Assembly: GCF_003347015.1 (NCBI RefSeq)
Contig: NZ_PNFB01000001.1
Location: 310,001 to 374,000, forward strand
Length of the DNA: 64,000 nt
Origin: Brachybacterium sp. YJGR34
Lineage (GTDB): Bacteria; Actinomycetota; Actinomycetes; Actinomycetales; Dermabacteraceae
Direction of reading: 5' to 3'
The notes beneath the pieces were generated by a model. That model did no database searches. It saw only the letters and a program-made list of their open reading frames with translations, and had not been told where the DNA came from. Position 1 is the first letter of the stretch, and every line of letters begins with the position of its first letter. Shown in pieces: positions 8,737 through 17,760 of the stretch. The translations under genes were made by a program, and so were the position numbers.

Positions 8737-9753
8737 GTGATCACTCTCGACGGCCTCACGAAGGTCTTCCCCGCACCCGGCGGGGGAGACCCCGTCACCG
8801 CGCTCGAGGGCATCGACCTCCATCTCGACGAGGGGCGCGTGCACGGGATCGTGGGCCGTTCCGGCGCCGGGAAGTCCACCCTCATCCGCTGCCTCACCGG
8901 GCTCGAGAAGCCCACCGCGGGGCGCGTCGAGGTGGACGGCACGGACATCGCGGCCCTGGACGGCGCCGCCCTGCGCGCCGCCCGCCGCAACATCGGCATG
9001 GTGTTCCAGCACGCGAACCTGCTGGACTCCCGCACCGCGGCGCAGAACATCTCCCACCCGCTCGAGATCGCCGGCGTCCCGCGCGCGCAGCGGGAGGCCC
9101 GTGTCGCTGAGCTGGTGGAGCTCGTGGGGCTCAGCGGGCGCGAGCACAACCATCCCGCCCAGCTCTCCGGCGGCCAGATCCAGCGCGTGGGCATCGCCCG
9201 CGGCCTCGCCGCGGAGCCCAAGGTGCTGCTGTGCGACGAGCCCACCAGCGCGCTCGACGGCTCCACCACGCGCCAGATCCTGCGCCTCATCGCGGACCTG
9301 CGCGAGCGGCTGGGCATCACGGTCGTGATCATCACCCACGAGATGGGCGTGGTCCGCGAGGTCTGCGACACCGTGACCCTCCTGCAGGACGGGCGGATCG
9401 CCCAGAGCGGTGACCTGCTCGAGGTGGCCGGCGACCCGCACGGGCCGCTCTCCGGCGAGCTGATCCCGCTGCCGCCGGCGCCCACCGGCATCGACGCGGT
9501 GCTCGTCAACTGCGACTACGGCAGGACCGGCCGCTTCCGCACCAGCGAGGACCTGGTGCGCCTGGCCGACGAGCACGGCGCCGAGGCGCACATCGTCGCC
9601 GGCATCATCGAGACCATCAGCGGCACCCAGGTGGGGCGCGTCCAGCTGGCGCTGCAGAACCGCACCGGGGAGCCGATCAGCCGGGAGGGCCTGGCGGCCT
9701 TCCTGCACGAGCTCGACGCCGAGGGCGTCGTGGCGACGGAGGTGAGCGCCTGA
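8737..9753 (+). CDS. metN: Methionine ABC importer ATP-binding protein
   Basis: ATPase of the MetNIQ methionine importer, 338 residues from GTG 8737 (ITLDGLTKVFPAPGG). Walker A GRSGAGKST, signature LSGGQIQRVGIARGLA, Walker B VLLCDEPTSALD and the H-loop ITHEMG are intact. A C-terminal NIL/ACT-like domain (about 255-338), typical of MetN, gives methionine feedback control. There is no ribosome site; TTGACT ends 6 nt before this GTG, supporting leaderless initiation. Upstream ATGs at 8689 and 8698 are alternatives. The stop overlaps the metI start (TGATG). Confidence 0.93.
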   Translation: MITLDGLTKVFPAPGGGDPVTALEGIDLHLDEGRVHGIVGRSGAGKSTLIRCLTGLEKPTAGRVEVDGTDIAALDGAALRAARRNIGMVFQHANLLDSRTAAQNISHPLEIAGVPRAQREARVAELVELVGLSGREHNHPAQLSGGQIQRVGIARGLAAEPKVLLCDEPTSALDGSTTRQILRLIADLRERLGITVVIITHEMGVVREVCDTVTLLQDGRIAQSGDLLEVAGDPHGPLSGELIPLPPAPTGIDAVLVNCDYGRTGRFRTSEDLVRLADEHGAEAHIVAGIIETISGTQVGRVQLALQNRTGEPISREGLAAFLHELDAEGVVATEVSA

Positions 9754-10445
9754 TGGAGTGGCTCCAGAACCCCGTGTTCACCACCTGGGACTCCAACACC
9801 AGCCTGTGGTCCAACGCGCTGATCACCCTGTACATGACCGCGGGCACGATGCTGTTCGGGACGCTGGTGGGCCTGCCCCTGGGCGTGCTGCTGTTCGAGA
9901 CCGAGAAGGCCCAGGGGCGACTCGCCGGCTGGATCAACCGCACCGTCGGCTTCGCCGTGAACGTGGGGCGCTCCTTCCCCTTCATCATCCTCATCATCGC
10001 CCTGATCCCCCTCACCCGCCTGGTGGTGGGTCGAGTGACCGGGCCCAATGCGGCGATGTTCGCGCTGACGATCTCCGCGATCCCCTTCCTCGCCCGGCTC
10101 ATCGAGATCAACCTCCGGGAGATCGCCGCCGGCAAGATCGAGGCGGCGGAGATGATGGGCGCCTCGCGCTGGCAGATCATCCGCCAGGTGCTCATCCCCG
10201 AGGCACTGCCCGGCATCATCGGCTCCCTGACCACCACCACGATCACGGTGATGGGCTACACCGCCATGGCCGGGGTGGTGGGCGGCAAGGGCCTCGGTGA
10301 CCTCGCCACCCGCATGGGCTACCAGAGCTACGACAATGTGGTCATGGTCGCGACCGTCGTGCTGCTGGTGGTCATGGTGATCGCCGTCCAGGCGCTCGGC
10401 TCCGCCCTCGCGCGCTCGGTCGACCACCGCGCCCGTCAGTCCTGA
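9753..10445 (+). CDS. metI: Methionine ABC importer permease
   Basis: Membrane subunit of MetNIQ, 230 residues with about five membrane segments. It contains the family stretch FAVNVGRSFPFIILIIALIP and the EAA loop KIEAAEMMGASRWQIIRQVL, followed by PEALPGIIGSLTTTTITVMG. The ATG shares a base with the metN stop. Length is normal for MetI (about 217-230). Confidence 0.95.
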   Translation: MEWLQNPVFTTWDSNTSLWSNALITLYMTAGTMLFGTLVGLPLGVLLFETEKAQGRLAGWINRTVGFAVNVGRSFPFIILIIALIPLTRLVVGRVTGPNAAMFALTISAIPFLARLIEINLREIAAGKIEAAEMMGASRWQIIRQVLIPEALPGIIGSLTTTTITVMGYTAMAGVVGGKGLGDLATRMGYQSYDNVVMVATVVLLVVMVIAVQALGSALARSVDHRARQS

Positions 10446-10476
10446 TCCCCGTCCCTCACATCCCTGGAGACTCCTC

Positions 10477-11322
10477 ATGACCGCATTCCCCCGCCGCACC
10501 CTGCTGTCCGCCTCCGGCGCTGGTCTCGGCGCCCTCGCCCTCGCCGCCTGCGGCGGGGGCGCTCCCGAGGGCCCCGAGGAGGTGGACGGCGTCACCGAGA
10601 TCACGGTGGGCGCGTCCCCCGCCCCGCACGCGCAGATCCTGCAGTTCGTGCAGGACAACCTCGCCGCCGATGCCGGCCTCGACCTGACGATCACGGAGTT
10701 CACCGACTACCAGATCCCCAACCAGGCGCTCAACGACGGCGACCTCGACGCGAACTTCTACCAGACCCCGAACTTCCTGGAGTCCCAGGAGGCGGAGAAG
10801 GGCTACGAGTTCCACGGCTTCGCGGGCGTGCACATCGAGCCGATGGGCCTGTACTCGGACAAGATCGCGAGCCTGGACGAGCTCAAGAACGGCGACGAGA
10901 TCGCGATCGCGAGCGATCCGGCCAACCGCGGTCGTGGACTGAGCCTGCTGGCGGACAACGAGCTGATCGTCCTCGCCGAGGGCGTGGAGTCCGTCGACGC
11001 GACCACCGCGGACATCGACTCCAACCCGATGAACCTCCGCTTCACGGAGCTCGAGGCCGCGCAGATCCCCCGCTCCCTCGCGGACTTCGCCGCCGGCGTC
11101 GTCAACGGCAACTACGCGCTCGAGGCGGGGCTGAACCCCTCCGAGGAGGCCCTCGTGCTCGAGGCCGGCTCCGACAGCCCGTACTCGAACATGCTGGTGT
11201 GCCGCGAGGCGGACAAGGAGAACGCCGGCATCGTGGCGCTCGACGAGCTGCTCCACAGCGACGAGGTGCGTGCGTTCATCGAGGAGACCTACACCGACGG
11301 CTCCGTCCTCCCCGCGTTCTGA
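10477..11322 (+). CDS. metQ: Methionine-binding lipoprotein
   Basis: Receptor of the MetNIQ importer, NlpA family, 281 residues. The signal peptide MTAFPRRTLLSASGAGLGAL ends in a lipobox with Cys25 (LALAAC). The mature protein begins with ITVGASPAPHAQILQFVQ and contains DANFYQTPNFLESQ, both characteristic of MetQ. It lies 31 nt after metI. The stop codon overlaps the start of an SDR gene, so the operon continues. Confidence 0.95.
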   Translation: MTAFPRRTLLSASGAGLGALALAACGGGAPEGPEEVDGVTEITVGASPAPHAQILQFVQDNLAADAGLDLTITEFTDYQIPNQALNDGDLDANFYQTPNFLESQEAEKGYEFHGFAGVHIEPMGLYSDKIASLDELKNGDEIAIASDPANRGRGLSLLADNELIVLAEGVESVDATTADIDSNPMNLRFTELEAAQIPRSLADFAAGVVNGNYALEAGLNPSEEALVLEAGSDSPYSNMLVCREADKENAGIVALDELLHSDEVRAFIEETYTDGSVLPAF

Positions 11323-12116
11323 TGGCTCCGAGCAGCGAGCAGCCGGCCTCCCGCCCGCTCGCGGGCCGTCGCGCGCTGATCACCGGGGCCAGCCGGGGGA
11401 TCGGGGCGGACCTCGCCCGCGCCTTCGCGGCAGCCGGCGCCGATCTGGTGCTCACCGCCCGGGACGCCTCCGCCCTCGAGGACCCGGCGCGGCGCCTCGG
11501 CGAGGAGCACGGGGTGGCCGTCGAGACGCTCGCCGCGGACCTCGCCGACCCGGACGTCCCGGACCGGCTGTGGGAGCGGGCCTCGGGACTGCTGGATGGC
11601 CCGGGGACGCTGGACGTGCTGGTCAACAACGCCGGCATCTCCCACCCGGAGACCGTCGCCCAGCTGCGCACCGACCGCTTCGACGAGACGCTGCGGGTGA
11701 ACCTCCGCGCCCCGAGCCTGCTCGCGGCGCGCGCCGGGGCGGCGATGGCGGAGCACGGCGGCGGGGCGATCCTCACGATCGCCTCCGCCGCCGCCCTGCG
11801 CCCCCTGGCCGAGCACTACGCCTACTCCGTGGCCAAGGCCGGCCTGGTCATGGCCACCCGCACCCTCGCCCTCGAGCTGGGGGCGAGCGGCGTGCGGGCC
11901 AACTCCATCTGCCCCACCGTGGTGCTCACCGACATGGGTCAGCAGGTGTGGGGCGATCATCCGGAGAAGTCCGCGCCGATGCTCGCCCGCATCCCGGCCG
12001 ACCGCTTCGCGCAGCCGCGCGAGGTCTCCGACGTCGCCGTCTGGCTCGCCTCCGATGCCGCCTCCATGGTCAACGGCGCGGAGATCCCCGTGGACGGCGG
12101 GTACCTGATCAGCTGA
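11322..12116 (+). CDS. SDR family oxidoreductase
   Basis: Classical short-chain dehydrogenase, 264 residues. Cofactor motif TGASRGIG (about 21-28), NNAG (about 102-105), catalytic Ser in LTIASAAA, and YAYSVAK supplying Tyr and Lys are all present, and the C-terminal stretch MVNGAEIPVDGGYLIS is typical. The substrate is unknown; L-xylulose reductase or polyol dehydrogenases are among similar enzymes. The TGATG overlap with metQ implies coupled translation. It is convergent with the peptidase genes, with only 9 nt between stops. Confidence 0.87.
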   Translation: MAPSSEQPASRPLAGRRALITGASRGIGADLARAFAAAGADLVLTARDASALEDPARRLGEEHGVAVETLAADLADPDVPDRLWERASGLLDGPGTLDVLVNNAGISHPETVAQLRTDRFDETLRVNLRAPSLLAARAGAAMAEHGGGAILTIASAAALRPLAEHYAYSVAKAGLVMATRTLALELGASGVRANSICPTVVLTDMGQQVWGDHPEKSAPMLARIPADRFAQPREVSDVAVWLASDAASMVNGAEIPVDGGYLIS

Positions 12117-12125
12117 GACGGCCGC

Positions 12126-14237
12126 TCAGATCCGCTCGGTCGCCCCCAGCTGGTCCAGCAGCCAGGCGAGCTCGTCGGCCCGCTGCTCCCACTTGCGGTA
12201 GCGGCCCGAGCGGCCGCCGTGGCCGGCCACCATCTCGCAGCGGAACAGGATCGGACGCTCGGCCTGGTCGGAGGCGACCTGCTCCCGCAGCCGCGCGATC
12301 CACTTCGCCGGCTCGACGAAGAACACGCGGGTGTCGTTCAACGAGGTCGAGGCGAAGATCGCGGGGTACTCCACGGAACGCACGTTCTCGTAGGGCGAGT
12401 ACTCCTTCATGTACGCGTAGACCGCGGGGTCGTGCAGCGGATCGCCCCACTCCTCCCACTCGCCGACGGTCAGCGGCAGCGAGGGGTCCAGGATCGTGGT
12501 CAGCGCGTCGACGAAGGGCACCCCGGCGATGATCGCCCGGAAACGCTCCGGAGCGAGGTTCGCGACGCCGCCCATCAGCAGCCCGCCGGCGCTGCGGCCC
12601 TCGGCGGAGAGCCGGTCCGGGGCCACCTGGCCGGTGGTCACCAGGTGCTCCGCGGCGGCCACGAAGTCGCTGAAGGAGTTCTTCTTCTCCATCAGCCGGC
12701 CCTGCTCGTACCAGTCGCGGCCCATCTCTCCGCCGCCGCGCACGTGCGCGATCGCGACCACCACGCCGCGGTCCAGGAGCGAGAGGCGGGTGGGGACGAA
12801 GGAGGGATCGATCGAGATCTCGTAGGAGCCGTAGCCGTAGAGATAGCCGGGGGCGGTGCCGTCGGCGGCGACCTCGCGCCGGGCGACCACGCTGAGGGGG
12901 ATCGCGGTGCCGTCTTCGGCGCGCGCCCACTCCCGCCGCTCCACGTACAGCGAGGGGTCGTAGTGCGGCACCGGCGTGACGCGGAGGACCTCCGTGGTGC
13001 CGGCGGCGACGTCGCGCTCGGCGACGGTGGGCGGTCTGAGCAGGCTGGTGAGCTGGTAGCGGACCGTGGTCTGGTCCCAGTTCGGATTGGTGTCCAGCTC
13101 GACGGTGTCGAGGTCACCGCCGTGGCCGAGGTCGTGGGCCTGCTCGAGCAGCAGCGAACCGTCGGCCCCGCGGGGGATGATCCGCACGCTCGCGAGCCCG
13201 CCGCTGCGCAGCTCGAGCGCCACGAAGTCCCGGAAGGCCTCCACGGCGAGCAGCCGTTCGCCCTCCCCGGCCACCAGCAGGTCCTCCCAGTCCTCGGGGG
13301 CGGACAGCGGCGCCTGGGCGAGCGCGAAGCCGGCGGCGCCGTCGTTGTGGACCACCAGCAGGCGGTCCCCGGCGTGCTCGAGCGCGTAGTCCACGCCGTC
13401 GCGCCGCCCGCCCGCGCCGACGGGGGCGGAGGTGGGATCGGTGAGGTCCAGCAGCCACGCCTCGGTGGTGCTCGTCGAGCCGGCCTGGATGATCAGGGCC
13501 CGACCGTCGCGGGAGCGGTCGATGCCGATCATGAAGCGCTCGTCGGCCTCTTCGAGGACCAGCTCGTCGCTCGCGGCGGGGGAGCCCAGGCGGTGCCGCC
13601 AGATCTGGTGCTGCCGCCAGGCCTCGTCCACCCGGGCGTAGAACAGCCACTGCCCGTCGGCGGAGAAGACCAGGCCGTAGCCGGTGCCGGTCACCGCCTC
13701 GTCGACGATCTCCCCGCTGGCCAGGTCCTTGACCCGGATCGTGAAGCGCTCGTCGCCCGCGGTGTCCACGGCGTAGGCGTACCGGGAATGGTCGGGGGAC
13801 AGGGCGATGCCGCCCAGGGAGTAGAACTCGGAGCCGGCCGCCTCGGCCTGTGCGTCCAGCAGCACCTGCTCGCCCTCGAGCAGCACCCCGGGCTCCACCT
13901 CCGGGCGCCGCCCGGTGTCCGCGACGCGGGTGAAGCGGGGATAGTCGTCGCCCGCGGTGGTGCGCACGATGTACCACCAGCCGTCGCGGCGCACGGGCAC
14001 GCTGAGGTCGGTCTCCTGGGTGTGGCCGACGAACTCCTCGACCAGTGCGGAGCGCAGCGTCCCGAGGTGCGCGGTGCGCGCGTCCGCGTAGGCGTTCTCC
14101 GACTCCAGGTGGGCGATCACGGCGGGGTCGGTCTTGTCGCGCAGCCACTCGAAGGGATCCTGGACGATGTCGCCGTGGAACCTCCGCTCGACAGGGCGGC
14201 GATCGGGGACGGGGGCGGTGGGAAGGGCGCTGGTCAT
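12126..14237 (-). CDS. ptrB: Oligopeptidase B-like S9 peptidase (triad intact)
   Basis: Serine peptidase that cleaves short peptides after basic residues, 703 residues, cytoplasmic. The N-terminal half (about 70-420) is the beta-propeller; the C-terminal half is the alpha/beta-hydrolase. Catalytic Ser549 in GRSAGG, Asp635 in SLNDTRV and His673 in VAGHGGRSGR are all visible, and RGGGEMGRDWYEQGR precedes the active site as in oligopeptidase B. The length matches the family (about 690-710). It is downstream of a paralog whose stop overlaps this ATG (ATGA at 14234-14237). Confidence 0.92.
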   Translation of the reverse strand: MTSALPTAPVPDRRPVERRFHGDIVQDPFEWLRDKTDPAVIAHLESENAYADARTAHLGTLRSALVEEFVGHTQETDLSVPVRRDGWWYIVRTTAGDDYPRFTRVADTGRRPEVEPGVLLEGEQVLLDAQAEAAGSEFYSLGGIALSPDHSRYAYAVDTAGDERFTIRVKDLASGEIVDEAVTGTGYGLVFSADGQWLFYARVDEAWRQHQIWRHRLGSPAASDELVLEEADERFMIGIDRSRDGRALIIQAGSTSTTEAWLLDLTDPTSAPVGAGGRRDGVDYALEHAGDRLLVVHNDGAAGFALAQAPLSAPEDWEDLLVAGEGERLLAVEAFRDFVALELRSGGLASVRIIPRGADGSLLLEQAHDLGHGGDLDTVELDTNPNWDQTTVRYQLTSLLRPPTVAERDVAAGTTEVLRVTPVPHYDPSLYVERREWARAEDGTAIPLSVVARREVAADGTAPGYLYGYGSYEISIDPSFVPTRLSLLDRGVVVAIAHVRGGGEMGRDWYEQGRLMEKKNSFSDFVAAAEHLVTTGQVAPDRLSAEGRSAGGLLMGGVANLAPERFRAIIAGVPFVDALTTILDPSLPLTVGEWEEWGDPLHDPAVYAYMKEYSPYENVRSVEYPAIFASTSLNDTRVFFVEPAKWIARLREQVASDQAERPILFRCEMVAGHGGRSGRYRKWEQRADELAWLLDQLGATERI

Positions 14238-16363
14238 CCCCCGAGACTAGCGGCGCCCACCTGGTCGAGGAGCCAGACCACGCCCTCGAGGCGCGGATCG
14301 TCGGGCCCGCCCAGGGTCGGTGTGCAGCGCAGCAGGATCGGACGCTCGGCGGGGTCGGAGGTGGCGCGTTCGCGCAGTGTCGCGACCCAGATCGCGGCGC
14401 AGGCGGCAGGGACGTCGGTGCCCCGGTGGGCGGTCCAGGCGTAGACCGCCGGGTAGGGCGCCGCACGGACGTTCTCCGCCGGGCTCAGAGCCTTCAGGCT
14501 CCGGTAGGCCGCCTCGTCTCCGGCCGGATCGCCCCACTCCGCCCACTCGTCAAGAGTGCGCAGGACCTCCGGGTCCAGCATGGTCTCCAGCAGGTCGGTC
14601 AGCGGGGTGCCGGCCAGGACCGCCCGGAACCGCTCGGGGACGCGGTTCGCGGCCGCGCCGACGAGGAGGCCGCCGGCCCCGGACCCGACGCTCCCGAGGC
14701 GGTCCGCGTCCACCCAGCCACCGGCGACCAGGTGATCGGCGCAGGCCACGAAGTCGTCGACGGAGCTGCTCTTGGCGTGCAGCCGTCCCTGCTCGTGCCA
14801 GCTCGGCCCCATCTCGCCGCCGCCGCGCACGTGGGCGATCGCGACCACCACCCCGCGCTCGGCCACGGCCAGGGTCTCGGGGGCGAACAGGGGATCGGTC
14901 GCGGCGCCGTAGGCGCCGTCCCCGTACAGGAGGCCCGGGGCGGTGCCGTCGAGCGGCACGTCGCGCCGCTTCAGGAGCGAGATCGGCACCTGTGTGCCGT
15001 CGGCCGAATCCGCCCACAGTCGGAGCTCCTGGAACTGCTCCAGGTCGATTCCCTCGACGCTGGGATGCGCGAGCACAGCGGAGGCGCCGGTGGTCACCGC
15101 GACGTCGATGATCGCGGTGGGGCTGAGGAAGCGGTCCAGGCGGCAGCGGACCGCGGTCTGGGACCAGTCCGGGTTCGCGTCCAGGTGCACTGCGGTCAGC
15201 TCTCCCTCGCTCGCCACCCCGTGCATGCCCAGGAGATCCAGCGAGCCGTCCGGCCGGCGCGGGATCAGCTGCACGGCCTGGAGGGCGCCGATCCGCACCT
15301 GGAGGGCGACGAAGGAGGCGAAGGCCTCGACGGACTCGAACACCTCACCGGCCCCGGCGGTCAGCAGCTCCGCCTCTTCCCCCGGCGCGCCGCCGGGGTG
15401 CAGGGGCCGCTCCGACAGCACGCTGCGCCCGTCCCGATCGCGGCGGAGCACCAGCAGACGGTCGCCTGCGTGCTCCACGAGGGGATGCTGGCCGGGATGG
15501 TGCCCGGTCACCGAGCGCGGGGTCCCGTCGCAGCTCGAGAGATCCAGGGTCCACACCTCGCTGGCGATCGGCGAGATCGAGCGGATCAGCAGAGCGGCAC
15601 CGCAGCGCGGGCGTGTCAGGTCCAGGTCCGCCCAATGATCGCTCTCCTCGAACAGCAGCACGTCCTCGTCGACGGGGGCGCCGAGGGCGTGGCGCCGCAC
15701 CTGGTGACGCCGCCCCAGATCGTCTAGCACGGTGTAGATCAGGCAGGCTGCGTCCAGGGAGAAGGCCAGATCGGGTCCGACCTCGTGCAGCGAGCGGTCC
15801 AGGACGGCGCCGGTGGCGATGTCGGTGACGATGATGGTGCAGCCCTCGGCGGCGGCCTCCGCGCGGGCGAGCAGGCGGTGATCGGCCGAGAGGGCGATGC
15901 CGACCACGTCCCGCTGGTCGTCGAGGAGGACCTGCTCGCCCGCGAGCGGCTCCTCCCCGTCGAGGACGGGGATTCCGTCGGGTCCTAGCAGGTCCTCACG
16001 GTGCGGGACCCGGGTCAGCGACCCCGTGCCGTCCACACCGGCCCGATCGAGGTACCACCACGCCCCGGCGCGCACCGGGAGGGTCGGCGCGGGGTCGCTC
16101 GGCAGCTGCGCGATCCGGGCTGCGAGGGCCGCGGCCGCCGGAGCCAGATGCGCGGTGGCGCCGTCCGTGAAGGCGTTCTCCGCCGCGAAGTGCGCCGCGA
16201 CCTCGGGAGACCGCAGATCGCGCAGCCAGCGGTAGCGGGCGACGACGGTGTCGCCGTGCAGCGTCCGCTCGATCGGCCGGGGCATCGCCGCGGGAGCTGC
16301 TGGATGTGCGGCGCCCCCGTGCTCCGCGAGGGATCCGCTGAGGGAGACGGTGTGTTGAGTCAT
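14234..16363 (-). CDS. Oligopeptidase B-like paralog lacking the catalytic triad
   Basis: A 709-residue full-length paralog of the downstream ptrB. The propeller and hydrolase domains and many landmarks are kept, such as HVRGGGEMGPSWHEQGR. The nucleophile motif GRSAGG reads GSGAGG, with Gly at position 562 (codon 14678-14680) in place of Ser. The Asp region SLNDTRV aligns with AHRGTDV, and the VAGHGG histidine region aligns with TPTLGGPDDP, so no triad residue remains. The frame is open with normal codon bias, which argues for a maintained pseudoenzyme rather than decay. Its role is unknown; regulation or hetero-oligomerisation with the active partner is inference. Confidence 0.85.
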   Translation of the reverse strand: MTQHTVSLSGSLAEHGGAAHPAAPAAMPRPIERTLHGDTVVARYRWLRDLRSPEVAAHFAAENAFTDGATAHLAPAAAALAARIAQLPSDPAPTLPVRAGAWWYLDRAGVDGTGSLTRVPHREDLLGPDGIPVLDGEEPLAGEQVLLDDQRDVVGIALSADHRLLARAEAAAEGCTIIVTDIATGAVLDRSLHEVGPDLAFSLDAACLIYTVLDDLGRRHQVRRHALGAPVDEDVLLFEESDHWADLDLTRPRCGAALLIRSISPIASEVWTLDLSSCDGTPRSVTGHHPGQHPLVEHAGDRLLVLRRDRDGRSVLSERPLHPGGAPGEEAELLTAGAGEVFESVEAFASFVALQVRIGALQAVQLIPRRPDGSLDLLGMHGVASEGELTAVHLDANPDWSQTAVRCRLDRFLSPTAIIDVAVTTGASAVLAHPSVEGIDLEQFQELRLWADSADGTQVPISLLKRRDVPLDGTAPGLLYGDGAYGAATDPLFAPETLAVAERGVVVAIAHVRGGGEMGPSWHEQGRLHAKSSSVDDFVACADHLVAGGWVDADRLGSVGSGAGGLLVGAAANRVPERFRAVLAGTPLTDLLETMLDPEVLRTLDEWAEWGDPAGDEAAYRSLKALSPAENVRAAPYPAVYAWTAHRGTDVPAACAAIWVATLRERATSDPAERPILLRCTPTLGGPDDPRLEGVVWLLDQVGAASLGG

Positions 16364-16739
16364 GGGGACGGCTTTCTTCTCGTGGCAGTCGACGGTTCCG
16401 CGCAGGCAGGGCGCGGGCCGGCCGGAGGAACCAGGCGGCGGTGCAGGGGTCGAGGAACGGTGGGGTCGAGGAGAGGCGAAGCGGTGTCCAGGTCACGATG
16501 GGCTTACGGATCGACGACGGAGCGCGGACGGGCGATGCAGGTGACACGATGGCGGGCACGGCCCCGTGCTCGACATCGCTGTCGGACCACGAGGGCCGGC
16601 GCTGGGCCGAGGCTACGCCCGAGTATTCAGACGATCGACCTAAAGGGTGAACGGTCGGGGCTCCGGCCCCGGGAGCGGCGGCGATCCGTACGCTGTACTG
16701 CAGGGACGTGGCGCCGTGGGTGCCGGCGGAAGGAGGGCG
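16364..16739. other. Intergenic region between divergent peptidase and HTH genes
   Basis: I see no convincing gene here. It should hold both divergent promoters. AGAAAG serves the minus-strand peptidase ATG. On the plus strand, TACGCT at 16689-16694 is a possible -10 box for the HTH gene, followed by AAGGAGGG at 16730-16737. Short ORFs on both strands lack ribosome sites and family features. Confidence 0.5.
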
Positions 16740-17675
16740 ATGGCCGACGAGGGGCTCTTCGCGCCGGAGCTGCGCGCCGCCATCGAGCGCAGCGGACTGT
16801 CCCTCACCGCGATCTCCCAGCGGCTGCGGGCCCGCCGCCGCCCGGTCAGCGTCGGCACCCTGAGCAACTGGCAGTCGGGCCGCAGCATGCCCGGCGGGGA
16901 GCAGTCGCTCGGCGTGGTCGCGGCGCTCGAGGACCTGCTGGGCCGGCCGCCCGATTCGCTCGCCGACCTCGTGGGAGCGCCGCGGCTGCGGGGCCGGTCG
17001 ATGCGTCCCACGTCCTTCGTGGGCCGGCGCAGCAGCAAGGAGGTGTTCCGCGATGCGCTCGACGCCCTGGGCTTCGAAGCGCCCGAGCAGTACGCGCACG
17101 AGAGAGTCTTCCACCAGCTGGCGGTCATCGACTCCTCCACGACGGTCCAGCGCTTCGACTACCGGCTGACGGTGCGCGCCCTCGAGTCCGGGATCTGCCG
17201 CCTTCCCGCCGTGCACGTCCTCGAGCCCACCGAGCCCAATGTGGCCCCGTCCTACATCCCGCTGGAGGGCTGTTCGGTGGGGCGGAGGGTGGTGTGGCCG
17301 GAGCGGCGCGCCTACGGCGTGGAGCTGAGGATCGACGGATGGCTCGACGCGGGACAGGTCGCGGTCTTCGCCTACCGGGTGGAGATGCATGCGGCGGCCT
17401 CGGAGGTGACCGGGTCGCTCTACAGCCTGCCCCGCCGCGCGAACGACGTCCTGCTCGAGGTCGAGTTCCGCGGCGGACGCCGCCCGGTGGACGTCGAGCG
17501 CTACCGGCGCACGGAGGCGGGGGAGATCGTCACGCCCGTGCGCCTCGATCAGCGCGACCGCGTGCAGCTCAGCGAGTCCCGTTTCGGCCCGGGGACCTTC
17601 GGCCTGCGCTGGGACTGGGGCGAGGAGGACGAGGACGACGACGCGGAGCTGGGAGAGCCCCTCGGCGGGTGGTGA
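16740..17675 (+). CDS. Helix-turn-helix protein of unknown role
   Basis: A 311-residue protein. Its N-terminal ~80 residues look like an XRE-type helix-turn-helix: LRAAIERSGLSLTAISQRL, then PVSVGTLSNWQSGRS. The rest (about 100-290) is beta-rich and recalls no family I can name; it includes SYIPLEGCSVGRRVVWPERR. The tail is strongly acidic (EEDEDDDAELGE). AAGGAGGG lies 2-5 nt upstream of the ATG at 16740, so this start is preferred over 16647. It could be a regulator with a ligand or protein-interaction domain. Confidence 0.75.
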   Translation: MADEGLFAPELRAAIERSGLSLTAISQRLRARRRPVSVGTLSNWQSGRSMPGGEQSLGVVAALEDLLGRPPDSLADLVGAPRLRGRSMRPTSFVGRRSSKEVFRDALDALGFEAPEQYAHERVFHQLAVIDSSTTVQRFDYRLTVRALESGICRLPAVHVLEPTEPNVAPSYIPLEGCSVGRRVVWPERRAYGVELRIDGWLDAGQVAVFAYRVEMHAAASEVTGSLYSLPRRANDVLLEVEFRGGRRPVDVERYRRTEAGEIVTPVRLDQRDRVQLSESRFGPGTFGLRWDWGEEDEDDDAELGEPLGGW

Positions 17676-17760
17676 GACGCGGTGCCCCCTGCCCTCGTCA
17701 GGGCCGACCCGACCGCGTATCCTCGAAGGACGCAGCAGGGTCGCACGGGAGGTGTGGGCC

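Noticed and set aside
14234..16363. The triad-less peptidase as a decaying pseudogene
   Set aside because: The frame is intact over 709 codons with normal codon use, conserved propeller landmarks and a coupled stop-start overlap; decay would be expected to leave frameshifts or stops.
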